DNA of 64,000 nt from Sipunculus nudus (taxonomy: Eukaryota; Annelida; Sipuncula; Golfingiida; Sipunculidae): positions 57,172,917-57,236,916 of the forward strand of contig CM049319.1 in assembly GCA_026874595.1 (NCBI GenBank), in the 5' to 3' direction. The notes beneath the pieces are model-generated. The model did not search any database, was not told the origin of the DNA, and saw only the letters and a list, made by a program, of their open reading frames with translations. Made by a program: the position numbers and the translations under genes. Shown here piece by piece: positions 46,235 to 59,322 of the stretch (within the stretch, counting starts at the first letter, position 1; each line of letters opens with the position of its first letter).

Positions 46235-47200
46235 AAATCTTCACCATTCAGATTTGATCTTTACTATTCAGATTTGATCTTTGCCATTCAGGTTTGATCT
46301 TTGCCTTTCAGGTTTGATTTTTACCAATTCAGATTTGATCTTTACCATTCAGATTTGACCCTAACTGAGAGCATTCCACAGAATGGTGCCACGTGATAAA
46401 GACTATCTACTCCTTGGCATTCCTAGTACGGATGGTGTCTGCTGATTGGAACCAAGCCCCCATGCAGGTATATCTGTCACAGACAGTACCTCAGTCACAA
46501 GTGCAAAAATTTTATAGAATCCACGCATCTAATGACTGTACCGAATTGACCTGAACCGCTGTTAAATTAGTTCTTTTTAGATCTAGATGGATTCTATTTG
46601 TTAAGTTCCAAAACGGGCCCATGAAGCAATGAAGCATTTCACCTGAACTGTTTTCTGAAAGATAAAGCTATATTGTATGCGCGTGCGCCTTTCCCCGTGA
46701 ACCTTATCGTTGTACCCGGGGTTAATCGTCCAATATTAAAGGCTCCTCGGGCGAAAAGTTTCTGTGGACATTCTAGGGAAAATCCTATGTTGTCTGGTAT
46801 GTACCATTTCAGATATGGAGAAGATTTATAACTGGTCGCTGATGTCAAAGACACGAATGTAACGTAGTTGTTTAAATACATGCTGCACAATAAAGTTGAG
46901 ATTCTCTATTGCTTAAATCTAATTTTCTAAGTTTGGGCCCTATTGTCTAATTCTGAACCATACTACCTATACCAGTATATTTCTCAGGAACGAACGCGTT
47001 ACGAACGCGCCACACAAGCAGTCCGAAATACATGTAATTTTGTCCTTCAAAAGGAACACTGTATGTTATATTGGAACAGGAGCAACTTTACCAATCATGT
47101 TTTCCCTTTAAATTTAGCTGACGCAATTCCCAGAGAACAATGAAGGCGTCCGCTACCAGATCACTGATTCGGCAGCTGTCCAACAAAAGTTTTTTCTAGA
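46235..47200 (-). pseudogene. TLR relic 3 with amplified C-terminus
   Basis: 46,380-46,540 matches the end of a TIR domain. 46,570-46,960 matches mid-ectodomain LRRs (GCTGATGTCAAAGACACGAATGTA-type block of the family). 47,105-47,190 matches N-terminal LRR sequence (ACAATGAAGGCGTCCGC). The LRRCT, membrane segment and TIR front are deleted. Downstream, the 20-bp region covering the last codons and stop is repeated about six times (46,240-46,360). The frame is broken throughout. Confidence 0.78.
46240..46360 (-). repeat. Tandem array of the TLR stop-codon region
   Basis: About six units of ATTCAGATTTGATCTTTACC are present. The same block occurs once at the end of each full TLR (TTTAGACCTGATCTTTAC in copy C), where its reverse strand encodes KDQV followed by the stop. 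Confidence 0.85.
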
Positions 47201-47307
47201 CCTTTATTTTGAATATATATTCTCTGCAACCAAAACTAATTCATTCCTTTCGAATTATATGGATACTCATGTTTTGTTTATTCACACTTGAAGACAACAA
47301 ATTTACT

Positions 47308-47394
<87 letters not shown>
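47308..47394. repeat. (TA)n microsatellite
   Basis: A TA run with a GTATGTA interruption. Confidence 0.95.
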
Positions 47395-47395
<1 letters not shown>

Positions 47396-47456
47396 ATAAA
47401 CAATTCGCAAGGCCCTCTAGTGAAAGGAGTACATGTGTATATACAATACCAACTAA

Positions 47457-48196
47457 AACTAGAATATCAGCAAAAACTGACAAAAGCCCTCAGCCAAAAG
47501 AACAGTGTTTAGAGGTGGTAACAGTAAGATGAACTAAATATCTGTTCTCACATGGATGTCTATCTGTACATGTTTCAGTTATAAATTTAAAATGGAGAGT
47601 TATGTACCATGATTCATAACAATCCACCAAATGCTTCCTGAAAAATAAGCTTCTATGTTTTATTCTATTATAAGCTATGTGACCTTGAAAAGTAGGTCAA
47701 GGTCACCCTTCTTCGAACTTGACCGAGAGTTTGTCGATATACATCTTCACCAAAGAAATAAAATTCCTATTGTGAATCCTTTTAGAGATATCCCGCTCAT
47801 AAGGCCAAAGTTGAAAATCCAAGAAAAATTCATTAAAAATCAGAAATTGTAGGTGGCGCCCCAAAACGTGTGCAGCAGTTGCAGACCATCAGTCCCTATG
47901 TTCTTAGTAAGTATTGTGAAAATCCACCCAATGGATCCTGAGAAATAAGCTTCTAAATGTTTTTTCTATAATCAGCTCTAAAACGTAGAAAAATAGGTCA
48001 AGGGCACCCATCTTCGAACTTGAGCGCGATTTTGTCGAAATACATCTTTACCGAGGAAATAAAATTCTGACGGTGAATCCATTTCAAGATATCCCGCTCC
48101 CAAGGTAAAAGTTAACGGACGCCGGACGGACGAACGGACGGACAGACAGCTTGGGTGACGACAATAGCCCATCAGCCTAAGGGCTTAGGGCTAAAA
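47457..48196. mobile_element. Pearl/HINE-like Helentron element, copy 2
   Basis: It has the same left end, core and right end as 30,598-31,634, but only two core repeats (starting about 47,695 and 47,996). The CGGA/ACGG run lies at about 48,120-48,145, and the terminal hairpin is near 48,167-48,193. It carries the same AGCCCTCAGCC subterminal repeat near its left end. Confidence 0.75.
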
Positions 48197-49699
<1,503 letters not shown>

Positions 49700-50960
49700 T
49701 GTGTGAATTATCTGGGCTCTTCTTGATCCTGAGTTAAAACATTTAGGTGGTTTGTTTTTAGCAATTTCTCTGGATATATTATTTTTTTAGCAATTTACTG
49801 GTCTGGCAATGTTTAAGTCTATCATCTTGTTTGTTCCATAGTCGTATAGATTTTGGTAGGAATGAGTTGTAGTACAGCTCTGTTCTAGAGAAAATGTTTT
49901 GTATATTGAGTAGAGCACTTGATCTTGTATTAAAGGTATAGTTTCTTGGTGAAGGTAATAGAAGGTACAGGTACTTAGGAGTTTCTTGTTTTAACATTTT
50001 GTGTAGTTGGATGACCACTGAGTTTTCCCTACTTTTTTTAATAGGGTCCAGTCTGTTTCTTTGTATGGTTTGGCATGGCTAGTTCCTCTGACACAGCCTG
50101 TCACAATCCTGGCAGCCTATAGCTGCACTGCCTCAAATGTATCATTTTGCTCTTGTGTGCAGTTGCACCACACAACATTGCTTTATTCCAATATTGGCCT
50201 TATATAAGTGAAATATATGTTTTCAAGAGTTTTCCTTTCAAGCATATATTTCAGTTTGCTTAGTATTAATACTTTAGAGTTTGCTTTGACTTTAATATTT
50301 TCTATGTGATCAGTCCATTTACAGTCCTTTCTGAATGTTAATCCTAAATGTTTGTGACTGTTAAATTTATCTATTTTAATGCCATTAAATATAGGTCTGG
50401 GCGAGTAGTTTTAGATGATTAAGATGAAAATATTTAGGATTTTTTTTTGGCGTTAAAAGTGACTAATTTTTTTTGGACCATTTAAAGACTTTTTTCAAGT
50501 CATTGTTTAATATTTTTGCTGCTAACGATGGATTTTCTATGGTGAGATATAACATAATATCATCAGCGAATAATCTAATATTACTTAATATGTTTCCTGC
50601 GTTGTCTTTGATGAATATTAAAAATTATAGGGATCCCAGTATGGATCCTTGAGGTACTCCTGCGCGAAGTGATCTCCAATCAGAAAGTTCATTTTTAATT
50701 ATTACTCTTTGTTTCCAATTTTTTTAGATACTGTGCTAACCACCGAAGCAATTTTCCTTTAATTCCAACTGATGACAATTTGGTGAGGAGGCCTTCAGAC
50801 CAGACCTTGTCAAAAGCTTTACTCATATCTAGGAATAAAGCCTGTACTTCCTTGCCTTTAACAATGTCTTACCAGATTGAATTGTATAGGTCAGACAGTT
50901 GGTAAACTGTCGAGTCTCCTAGGATAAAACATATTTGATAAAGAATCTTTAACAATGAGT
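49700..50960 (-). mobile_element. Non-LTR retrotransposon RT fragment
   Basis: On the minus strand, from high to low, degenerate frames give GKEVQALFLDMSKAFDKVW, GVPQGSILG, FADDIMLY and AARIVTGCVRGTS. A clean end follows at 49,779-50,018 with FSRTELYYNSFLPKSIRLWN. These are RT palm motifs and the C-terminal tail of a jockey/CR1-like LINE. Motif order is intact, but several stops and frameshifts occur. The 5' part is missing. Confidence 0.8.
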
Positions 50961-52438
50961 AGAATAACTTCCAAAGTTCCCAAAATCATGTTTTTTTTTT
51001 CATAGTCCTCAGAAAATATGTGACGATGGCCTTATTTAGGGTTTCCAACAAGATTTTACCAGGAATTTCCAAGCTTCTAAGTTTGTTTTTTTTACGTACA
51101 ACTGCTACAGTTTGTGCCCATCTGCTCTTTCATAGAGCTCGCAGAGTAAAGGTCACAATGAAATAATTCCATGGAGATTTATCGAGGACCTCCCTGAATG
51201 TCATGATAGAAGATTGCAGGCCAAAGGGATACAATCTGTGTCCCGTTTAACTCAGTAGGTGCTCAGAATCATATCTTTGGCTCTTAGTTCGCTGAGTTCA
51301 TGTCACCATGGCCTATTTTCAGGTTTCCAAGGAGATAAGCCTAGGACCTCCCTAGATCTACAGTTAAAAGTTTCTAACGTTGCCGGTGTGTATCCTGTTA
51401 ACGACCGGACTGCTTCATTTGAAGCGTAAATTTAGAAAAAACTAAAGTTGGCACAAGACTCCAGGAGCTGATGAAACACTCCACGGTCAATATGCAGTGA
51501 AAATCTCATGGAAATCAATGCACGAGTCATTCAGATACTGGAGCGTTTGTATCAATTTTTTAATTATTCAGGGGAGCACTAACAGGCCCCGTATCTCAGT
51601 GACCTAATTGCAGGTGTCCAGAGAGCTTTTTTAAAGAACCTCCCTGGGTGTCAAGTTAGAAGATTCCATGTGTAACAGTAATTGTTTGCGTCCTGTCTGA
51701 CTGTGGGATTAAAATCATGTTTTTGGCCAGTAGCTCGCTGAATACAGATCACCATGACCTAATTTCAGGCTTCCTTGGTGATTTGTCCAAGACTTCCCCG
51801 GATGTTACTTAAGAAGATCCTACAGCTAGCGGATACAATTTGTGCCTATCTGGCGTTCAGGGTGTTCAAAATCATGTTTGTGGCCGTAGTTTGCAGAGTA
51901 TAGGTCACCATGACCTAATTTCAGGTTTCCAAGGAGATTTGCCTAGGACTTCCCTGGATCTGGATGTAAAGTAAAATTTTCTAGGTTTAACGGTAATTTT
52001 TTTGTGCCCTATTAACGACCAACCTGCTTCATTTGAAGGTTTCAAAAGAGAAGAAATAAAAAAAAATAAAACAAAATACAGGTGGCGCCACCAGTCTTCA
52101 ACAAATGATAAAACACTCCATGATCAATAAGCATGGAAAGATTCATAGAAATCAATGCAATAACTCTTCAGATACTGACGTTTTTGTATCAAATTTTAAT
52201 TATACTGGGGGGGGGGGGGAGGGGGTGTCTATGAGCCATATAGCCCAGAGGATATCTGTCGCAGTGACCTAATTTCAGGTTTCCAATGAGACTTTTTATG
52301 AACCTCCATGGGTATTCAGTTGAAAGTTTCTAGATCCAGCAGTTACGATTTGTGCCCTGTGTACGGACGACCGGACGGACATAGAGTGATCGCTATAGCT
52401 CAGATGACTCTGAGTCAGCTGAGCTGAAAACAATGTAA
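50961..52438. mobile_element. Second pearl-like tandem-repeat element
   Basis: Degenerate units of roughly 150-300 bp repeat blocks such as GACCTAATTTCAGGTTTCC and CCTAGGACTTCCCTGGAT. After the last unit comes CGGACGACCGGACGGACATA and a terminal palindrome, AGCTCAG...CTGAGCT, at about 52,398-52,425. A tetranucleotide-like ACGG run followed by a hairpin matches the layout of the Helentron copies at 30.6 and 47.5 kb, but the sequence family is different. There is no gene. The left boundary is uncertain. Confidence 0.55.
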
Positions 52439-52638
52439 AAATATCTAAAGAATGGGGTACCTCCATCTACAATCAATATTAGTTTTTTTTGTCCTTCTTA
52501 CCCGTCAAACACACGACAAATATAATTCAAATCCGGCAGGTGCAGTAATAGTAGTCAAACGATAAATCTATTTCCATCAGAATCATGACATTGAAAATGA
52601 GTGTGATCATGTCCATTATTACCTCATCAGTAAACAGT

Positions 52639-53199
52639 CGACCAGGCTGTCGCCTCATGGTCGCCGGGGGGTCGCCTGTATGGTCGCCTGAAGTCGCCCC
52701 AAGACGCGTGACCTTGAAGCTGTCGCCTCTGGATTTTCAACATATTCAAAATTCTCAGGCGACAGCTTTTATGTCGCATGTGAGCGTAGCCGGTCTTCTT
52801 CTGGCGTAGGTGCTGTCTTAGGCTGTCGCCAGCTGACGCGGGTTGTTGTAGGTCCTGTCGTAGGCTGTCCCCAGGTGACGTGGATTGTCGTACATGTGTG
52901 TTGTCGGTGGCTGTTGATACAAGGTCCATCCTTTTGTCCGGCTCCATACATAGCACATGGTAGAGACTCATCGAAGCTTGTCGCGGGTGGACGTAGCACG
53001 TATTCTGGTGTCGTAGGTTGTCGTAGATGTGGTCGTAGGTTGTCGTAGGTGATTGTCCTTTGTCGCGACGATTGTGTCGCCGGTTGTCGGCAGCTTGTCG
53101 TCAGACAGTCGTCAACCATTTGTATCTTGTCGTAGACTATTGTCGTAGCGAAGGTCCTGTCGCCTGTTTTCCGGCGACCATGAGGCGACTGCCTGGTCG
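52639..53199. mobile_element. GTCG-rich MITE-like element
   Basis: Arms of 29 bp at 52,639-52,667 and 53,171-53,199 are inverted with one mismatch (core GTCGCCTCATGGTCGCCGG). The interior is made of GTCGTAGG- and GTCGCC-type repeats. It includes a 12-bp perfect stem, AGCTGTCGCCT / AGGCGACAGCT, near 52,717-52,769. Open frames inside are repeat artefacts. Confidence 0.75.
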
Positions 53200-53395
53200 C
53201 CTGTAGAGTCGCCTAAGTAGGACAGCCCCATGATTATCAGCTTCATAAAGCAGATATTCAATGAAGCTAATATTCATTTTCTAAATTATGTTCACATCAT
53301 TTCCTTCTTAATGTTGCTCATTCAAATCAGGGTTTAACGGCCGCCTGTGTCACATAATAACATGATTGAATTATAATAGTCTTACTGCGCCTCAT

Positions 53396-55497
53396 TTAAA
53401 CTTGATCTTTGTTTAGAGCATTCCGCAAACGAGGCCAGAATGTAGTCACCAGATCAACACCTTCTACCCCTGGCCATTCTAGGTACGTTTGTTGTCTGAG
53501 AATTGTCACCAGGGCGCGTGGTATATCTGTCGCAGACACCTCTTCAAGCATAACCACAATGATTTTATAGATTTCACGCTCTATTTGATGACGACGTGCC
53601 ATATACATTTCAAATTTGCACCAGCCACTCCTGACACAGTTATTAGAAAGTACCAGTAAAGCTCTACGGCTATTGGAGATGCCATGCAAAACATTTTCCT
53701 CAGTTACTGGCCTAACATGAAGTCTCTCTGGTCCAAACAGAACCGTACAGGGTTGTTGGTCTCCTCAAGATTTGGCAAGAGGTTATCGCGAACCTACCAA
53801 AAGTCTCTCTCACTGTGGGCTACAAAAGCGTCATATTCGTAATCTCTCTGATCTTCTTGTAGCTCCTCGTAAAGGCTTTGTCTCACCTTGAACTGTAGAA
53901 AACAGTACTTGATGTCCCAACGATGTCTGTACAGGAACACTGACACCGCCAACAAAAATACCATCGCACATAGCAGTTCGATCGTCGCGTAAAACCACCC
54001 TTTGCTCATGCACTGTTTTTCTAAATTAGGTAAATTATGTTCAAATTCCACAGCCTGATTTTGTCTCCTTTAAAATCACAGGTTGAAGTGTGCAGTCGTA
54101 TGAAGTTTTCGCGCTTGGTTATAGCAACATCTTAGAAAATTAAGCGATCCACAAGAACATTGCAAGGTTTACCATAAGACGCAAAAGAAATGGTGTTCCG
54201 TATATCTTTCTAGCTCTGACTGCTTCAAGAGATTTCATAGCTTGGGGTGATAAGTATCATATTTTGTTTAGTCATAGATCCAGTTTTTTTTATGCTTTAA
54301 CCCAATCATATCGAAGTTCAAATCGGAAATGTCTTTGTCTCTCAAGGTAATACTGATCAATTTACATGTGTTGATGAACAGTCTCCGATTTATATGTGAA
54401 ATCTGGTTTCCTGTAAGAGATATTTAAATCAGATTGGTTAAGGACCAAAATGGACCCGAGTATCTAGAAAGCATTTTCCCTAACCTATTGTTTGAAAGGT
54501 AAAGACTACTAATGGAACCAACCAGATGTTTGCCAAAGGCGTGGCGTGATATATTCTCCATTCTGTTAAATGACATGTGTAGAGTGAATGCCGTGGAGTT
54601 TTTCTCAATCTCTATGGAACCATCAAAATGTTAAAAATTGTTTCCTGTAAAGTCAATATATTTTAAGCGTATACGCTTTTTAGATGATAAATTAATCGTG
54701 GTACGACCGGGGAGTCGTCTGATTCGGTGGCCATGGTAACTGTACGTTGCCTGGTCGCCATAACGTGTCCGAAGAAGACGTGATTTGTCCTGGGTCGCTG
54801 ATGTTTAGGACACGAATGTAACGTAGTTTTCCAAATATATGCTGCACAGGAATGTTGAGATTGCTTCAGAACTGGATAAATTCGTGCCAAACCTTAAAAA
54901 ACTAGATTTAAGCAAAAACAAAGCTACTTATCATGTTATTACTTAGGTTAAAATATTCATTTGTTATCATATTCTCTTGAAATGGAATACTCTTCGTCAT
55001 TTTGGCCAAATCTAAACTTCTTAAGAAGGTTTTATTGAAACCCTTCATTAATATGATTTAATCATTAAAATGCCCTTCCCCAGGCTGTATATTAAATTGA
55101 AAGACAGATCCAGCTCTACTAGTCCCGAAAACGGACGAAACAATCGCTTTGATCGGAGCACTGGAACCAAGCTTGTTCTCCTCAGATTTAGCCGATGTAA
55201 GTGCCAGACACCAATGAAGGCGACCTCTTCCAGATAACTGATTCTGCAGCTGTCCAACATCAATACTCTGAGGTTGGTTCATTTCTCAAACGACCCGTTG
55301 TTGAATTTCTTTATGATGTTATCCGTCAATATATATTTAGTAATATTTTCGGAGCAGAGATGTGGAACGGCCTTTAGTTTTCTTGATGTACAGTTAATCG
55401 TGTCGTATGTGCAAATACATGGGAAACATCTGTCAAAAGCAAAGGCCCAAATTATTGAAAAACCTGCTGCGCAAATTATAAAAACGTGTTTTGCCAT
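53396..55497 (-). pseudogene. Toll-like receptor copy D, pseudogene
   Basis: The ATG at 55,497 begins an intact signal peptide (MAKHVFIICAAG) and LRRNT (CFPCICTYDTINC). LRRs, an LRRCT remnant, a membrane helix (WFYATIELLCAMVFLLAVSV) and a TIR domain (YDAFVAHSERDFW, RDFMLGQ, TTFWPRL) follow to TGA at 53,396. Lesions include many frameshifts in the LRR region (54,060-55,060), TAG at 53,794-53,796 shared with copy B, a 1-bp deletion near 53,711, and a 57-bp internal inversion at 54,864-54,920. The N-terminus is better preserved than in copies A and C. Confidence 0.92.
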
Positions 55498-56618
55498 GTT
55501 GCGTACACACCTCTCTGAAAAAATGACAGTTTTTTATCCTGAATCCATATTCACTGTAACTAAAACTGTCGTCTAAAGCATTGATCCCGGAGTATTTGGT
55601 CAATGCTCATGCTCTGGTTGACACATCACAAGGCCACACGGTTGTCTGGCACTACATAAAACATATTAATCAACGCCGAATTTACTCAGAGAGTATTAGT
55701 ATATGAATACATATTAAAGCTTTGTGCATATAGCCAACGGTTTGTAGAGTTCTACTTGATCAAGTCCCTACAAAGGCAGGTTATTCTTTATCAGTCGTAA
55801 GGTTATAATATATAACCATACTAATAATACAGTTTATGGTAGAGTAATAATATTGATTGACTACAGCCCACTAATATATATTTTACATTGCTGTTCTATA
55901 TTATCTTCATTTCTATTTATAAAAGTTAAAACAAAAGAGTAAGTCTAAGCTAATAATTGTAATTGAATATGTTAAATATAAAGATCCCACATTAAAAAAT
56001 TGAATCACTGTACTGTATATTATACGAATCATATCTAATTGTCGAAACAAATAGAGTAATTTTTAAAAAATAATTGTATTTGTTCATCTTAAATACATAA
56101 CATTCATGCAGAAGGACTTATCATGATCTGATGTAGTTCCCATATCTTGAGAGGCTTTTAAATAAAAGTATCAACCTTTTGCTTCATATTTACTTTAAAA
56201 CTTACCCATAAAAACTTGTATTCGTGACGAACCCGAATAAAATGTTTCAACTGGCACAACACTGGTTTCATAAGTAAATACTAAAAATGAATTTGTTCAT
56301 TGTCTAATACACTTATGAAGCAATCTCCCTTTTTCATTTGAGCATTTCACACACTCCCATTTGATTTCCTACATGTGCAATTTTCTCGGTAAAATATCAA
56401 TTGGCCAGCTCGCAGACCAGGCAAATTTGAAAGACAGATTCATATGATACCCCAAGCAAACTATTTATAACCTGTAATAGTTTCCTCTGATTTTAACATA
56501 TTCTGAAATTATCCTAAAAAGGTGTGATTTGTTCGAACTATACGTGTCACCTTAACACATTGAGCTTTATATATTCTAAATCAATGGTCAGCCTAGATTT
56601 TCTCCATCTCATTTCTAA

Positions 56619-56621
<3 letters not shown>
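55498..56621 (-). other. 5' flank of TLR copy D with empty transposon site
   Basis: The flank aligns with those of copies A and B. At about 56,155-56,200 it is continuous where the copy B flank is split by the 7.8 kb element. No gene is seen. Confidence 0.65.

Positions 56622-56657
<36 letters not shown>
56622..56657. repeat. (CT)n microsatellite
   Basis: An uninterrupted CT run of about 17 units. Confidence 0.95.
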
Positions 56658-56658
<1 letters not shown>

Positions 56659-58810
56659 TGTTCTCGTCTCCAACATGTATTAGGTCTTTTCTTAATCATG
56701 TGTAATTAATAGTGCATGTCTATCTACCATTGATGTAAGTAACTGGTTTGACCTTTGACATCAGAATGAGATATGTCTGTTCAATAGTTTCTATTTCTAG
56801 AGTATGAATGAATAATCTGCTTGATTAGTATATTTGATATAGAATTAGTCACTGAAGTTGGCCTGCTGACATTTAGTCATCACATATATACACAAAAATG
56901 ATCTGATATGTCAAGTGGTAACAGTAACATTAGTGATAGAAGTCTCACATCTGTGAGTTAGAATGAGATCTAATGTTCTCCCATGTGGCGATGTGTTGCT
57001 TCCTTGACATGTTGTTCCAAATGTAATGTGTCAATAAGATCTATTTAATCTGTCATTTCAATTTTTCAGGTTTTGTCTGATTCGCCATTGACAAGGAGAA
57101 TTCATTACAAAACTGCGATTGTAGCGGCGAGACATTTATTCTCCCGAAAGGGAAGGTTTGACCTTTGACATCAACGGATGTTACTGCAATAAAATATCTT
57201 GATGTTTGTTTTATCAAAATACCCTTGCAGGTCTATTTCCCCCAGTTCATGACCTTTCCTGTCAATGTATTTATTTAAATAATTAGAGTATATAAAACTG
57301 GAGCATTCTCAACTTGGCAGTCTGCACTATGAAAGTTTGTGTGGGGATATCAAACGGAACTACTTTAGGAACTATTCCACATCATACATGTGATCCTCCT
57401 TACATGTAACGGCCTCTCATTATTTGGAATACTTCACCCTCCTCTGTCTCCTTTAATTCATTAACGCGTTGCCGTAAGCAGAGTTAATGATCTACAATGA
57501 AAGTTTCATTTGCTTTGTGATTTGAAATAATAGATTTACATGATAGCACCTGTCCTGGGAGTTCATTACCCTTCAAGTGCCCCTTTGTTTAAACATTTCA
57601 GGTACGTCTTTTCTTAGCTTTAACTTAACAACTAAATCAATATCTGATTATTTAATGACGCGAGGTATTTTATATTTGTTCCCAAAAACTCTCAGGATAG
57701 TTTCTGAATAAGGATACTCTGCACGCCAGTATTTGAACACATCGTTTCTTTTGTTTAACAAAACCCTCCTTATCCCAATCAAAACTTTAAATGCAATCCC
57801 TACATCAATGAAAATATGTGCTAAAGGATCACGCACCATATTTACAGTTACATCTTTGTTGTAAGGTAATGAAAAAATGTGTCTTCTAAAAACTCCGGTT
57901 AAAGCGACAATTTTTTTTATCAGTCTTTCAACTTAAGACCTTAAAAGCTGTAATCCATTTATGTGCATTCTTTGAAATTAAAGCATACCGTACATCCTCT
58001 TTTTATGGTTGCACCTATTTATAGCCGCACCCTGAGTTTGCAAGGTCCCTTAAAAAGGAGCTCCCACTAAGGTCCCGACACTCAAAAACTTCCTTAAAGG
58101 CCGAAATACGACTCTGTCCCTGGCCTAAGTGTAGCAATAATCAGCTGCACTAAGCAAATACATCACGACAGGTGCTTCAATGAAGAATAATATATTGATT
58201 ATAGAGCTTATATATGTTGGCAATTTACGTATATTTAATATATTTAATGCTCGAGATAGCGACGAAATATGTGTACGTTAAAAACGGTTTGTGACAGCTC
58301 GTTAACAATCAGGCATTAATCAGTTGTCGAGAGATTGCCCGAACGATCGTTTCGTTTGCATTATGGTTTCGCAAAACGCTTCTTGTATGCATAAAAACGC
58401 TTCTTTGCATGTACGCGCAGTTGTCAAAGACCATTGTATTAACATTGAATGGAGGTTATATATACATTAATTGAAGCTAAAAGCCTAAATACTCTCCACT
58501 ATTACGCAGCTTTACGAAGTAGCGTCCATGGGCCGACATGAAAGTAACGGCTGCTGAAACTGTCAGATTTTCAACTTGATCACTGCTCGTGGTAAGAAAA
58601 TAAAACTTTAAAAGTGGAATCTTGAAATGTTTATCTTTCACATGATATATAACATGTCATAAAAGTCCTGGTAATTGCCACCAAATAGTACGTTCAAAAC
58701 ACCCTTGATACACTACACATCGGTCGGTTTCGTTGGGCATGGTCAAGCAAAATATAGGTGCCAACTTTAAACTCGTTTGCGGCATTATTTTAGCCACTTT
58801 TTTTGTTTAG
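56658..58810. other. No gene seen
   Basis: AT-rich DNA without recognisable coding motifs. The frame at 57,648-57,839 (minus) has no family I recognise and no splice context that I trust. Confidence 0.4.
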
Positions 58811-59322
58811 AAAGTAATGAATTAAAAGCTGACATTGTAAAGCTTTGAACCATGGATGACCATCGTTTTTAAGTCAAGTTTAAGTGCCGTCATCTGATGA
58901 AAAACCCCGGTGTTCTGATAAGAATATTGTGAACAGCTGGACGCGGTGGGCGTTTAATAGAACATCAAATCGCAGCCTGCCTTGCGCGAGCGTTGCCTAG
59001 ACTATTGAAACAGGGAAACTGTCCTAAGGAAACGTTTACTTATTTAGAAAGCAAAATGAATAAAAGGCTGACATTGTAAATATTCGAACGATGGCTGACG
59101 ACCGTTTTTAGGTCAAGTTTGGGTGCCTTCATGTGCTAAAGCGCCCCGGTAAGAATATTGTGAACAACTGTACAAGGTGGACAGTAAAAAAGAAGAAGCA
59201 ATCCAAGCCTGCTTTGCTGACATTGTGAAGACTTAAACCATGGCTGACGATCGTTTTTAAGTCATGTTTAATTGCAGTCATGTGCTGAAACGCCCCGATG
59301 TTCTGATAAGAATTTTGTGAAC
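58811..59322. repeat. Three degenerate direct repeats
   Basis: Units begin at about 58,826, 59,060 and 59,216. They share CTGACATTGT, ACCATGGCTGACGATCG-like, TTTTTAAGTCAAGTTTA-like, and TGATAAGAATATTGTGAACA-like blocks. Spacing is uneven (about 235 and 155 bp). Confidence 0.75.

Noticed and set aside
52585-53119. Overlapping open frames on both strands
   Set aside because: They arise from the GTCG repeats of the MITE-like element.
57648-57839. Possible small gene on the minus strand
   Set aside because: No recognised motif, no splice or promoter context, and a length within chance expectation.
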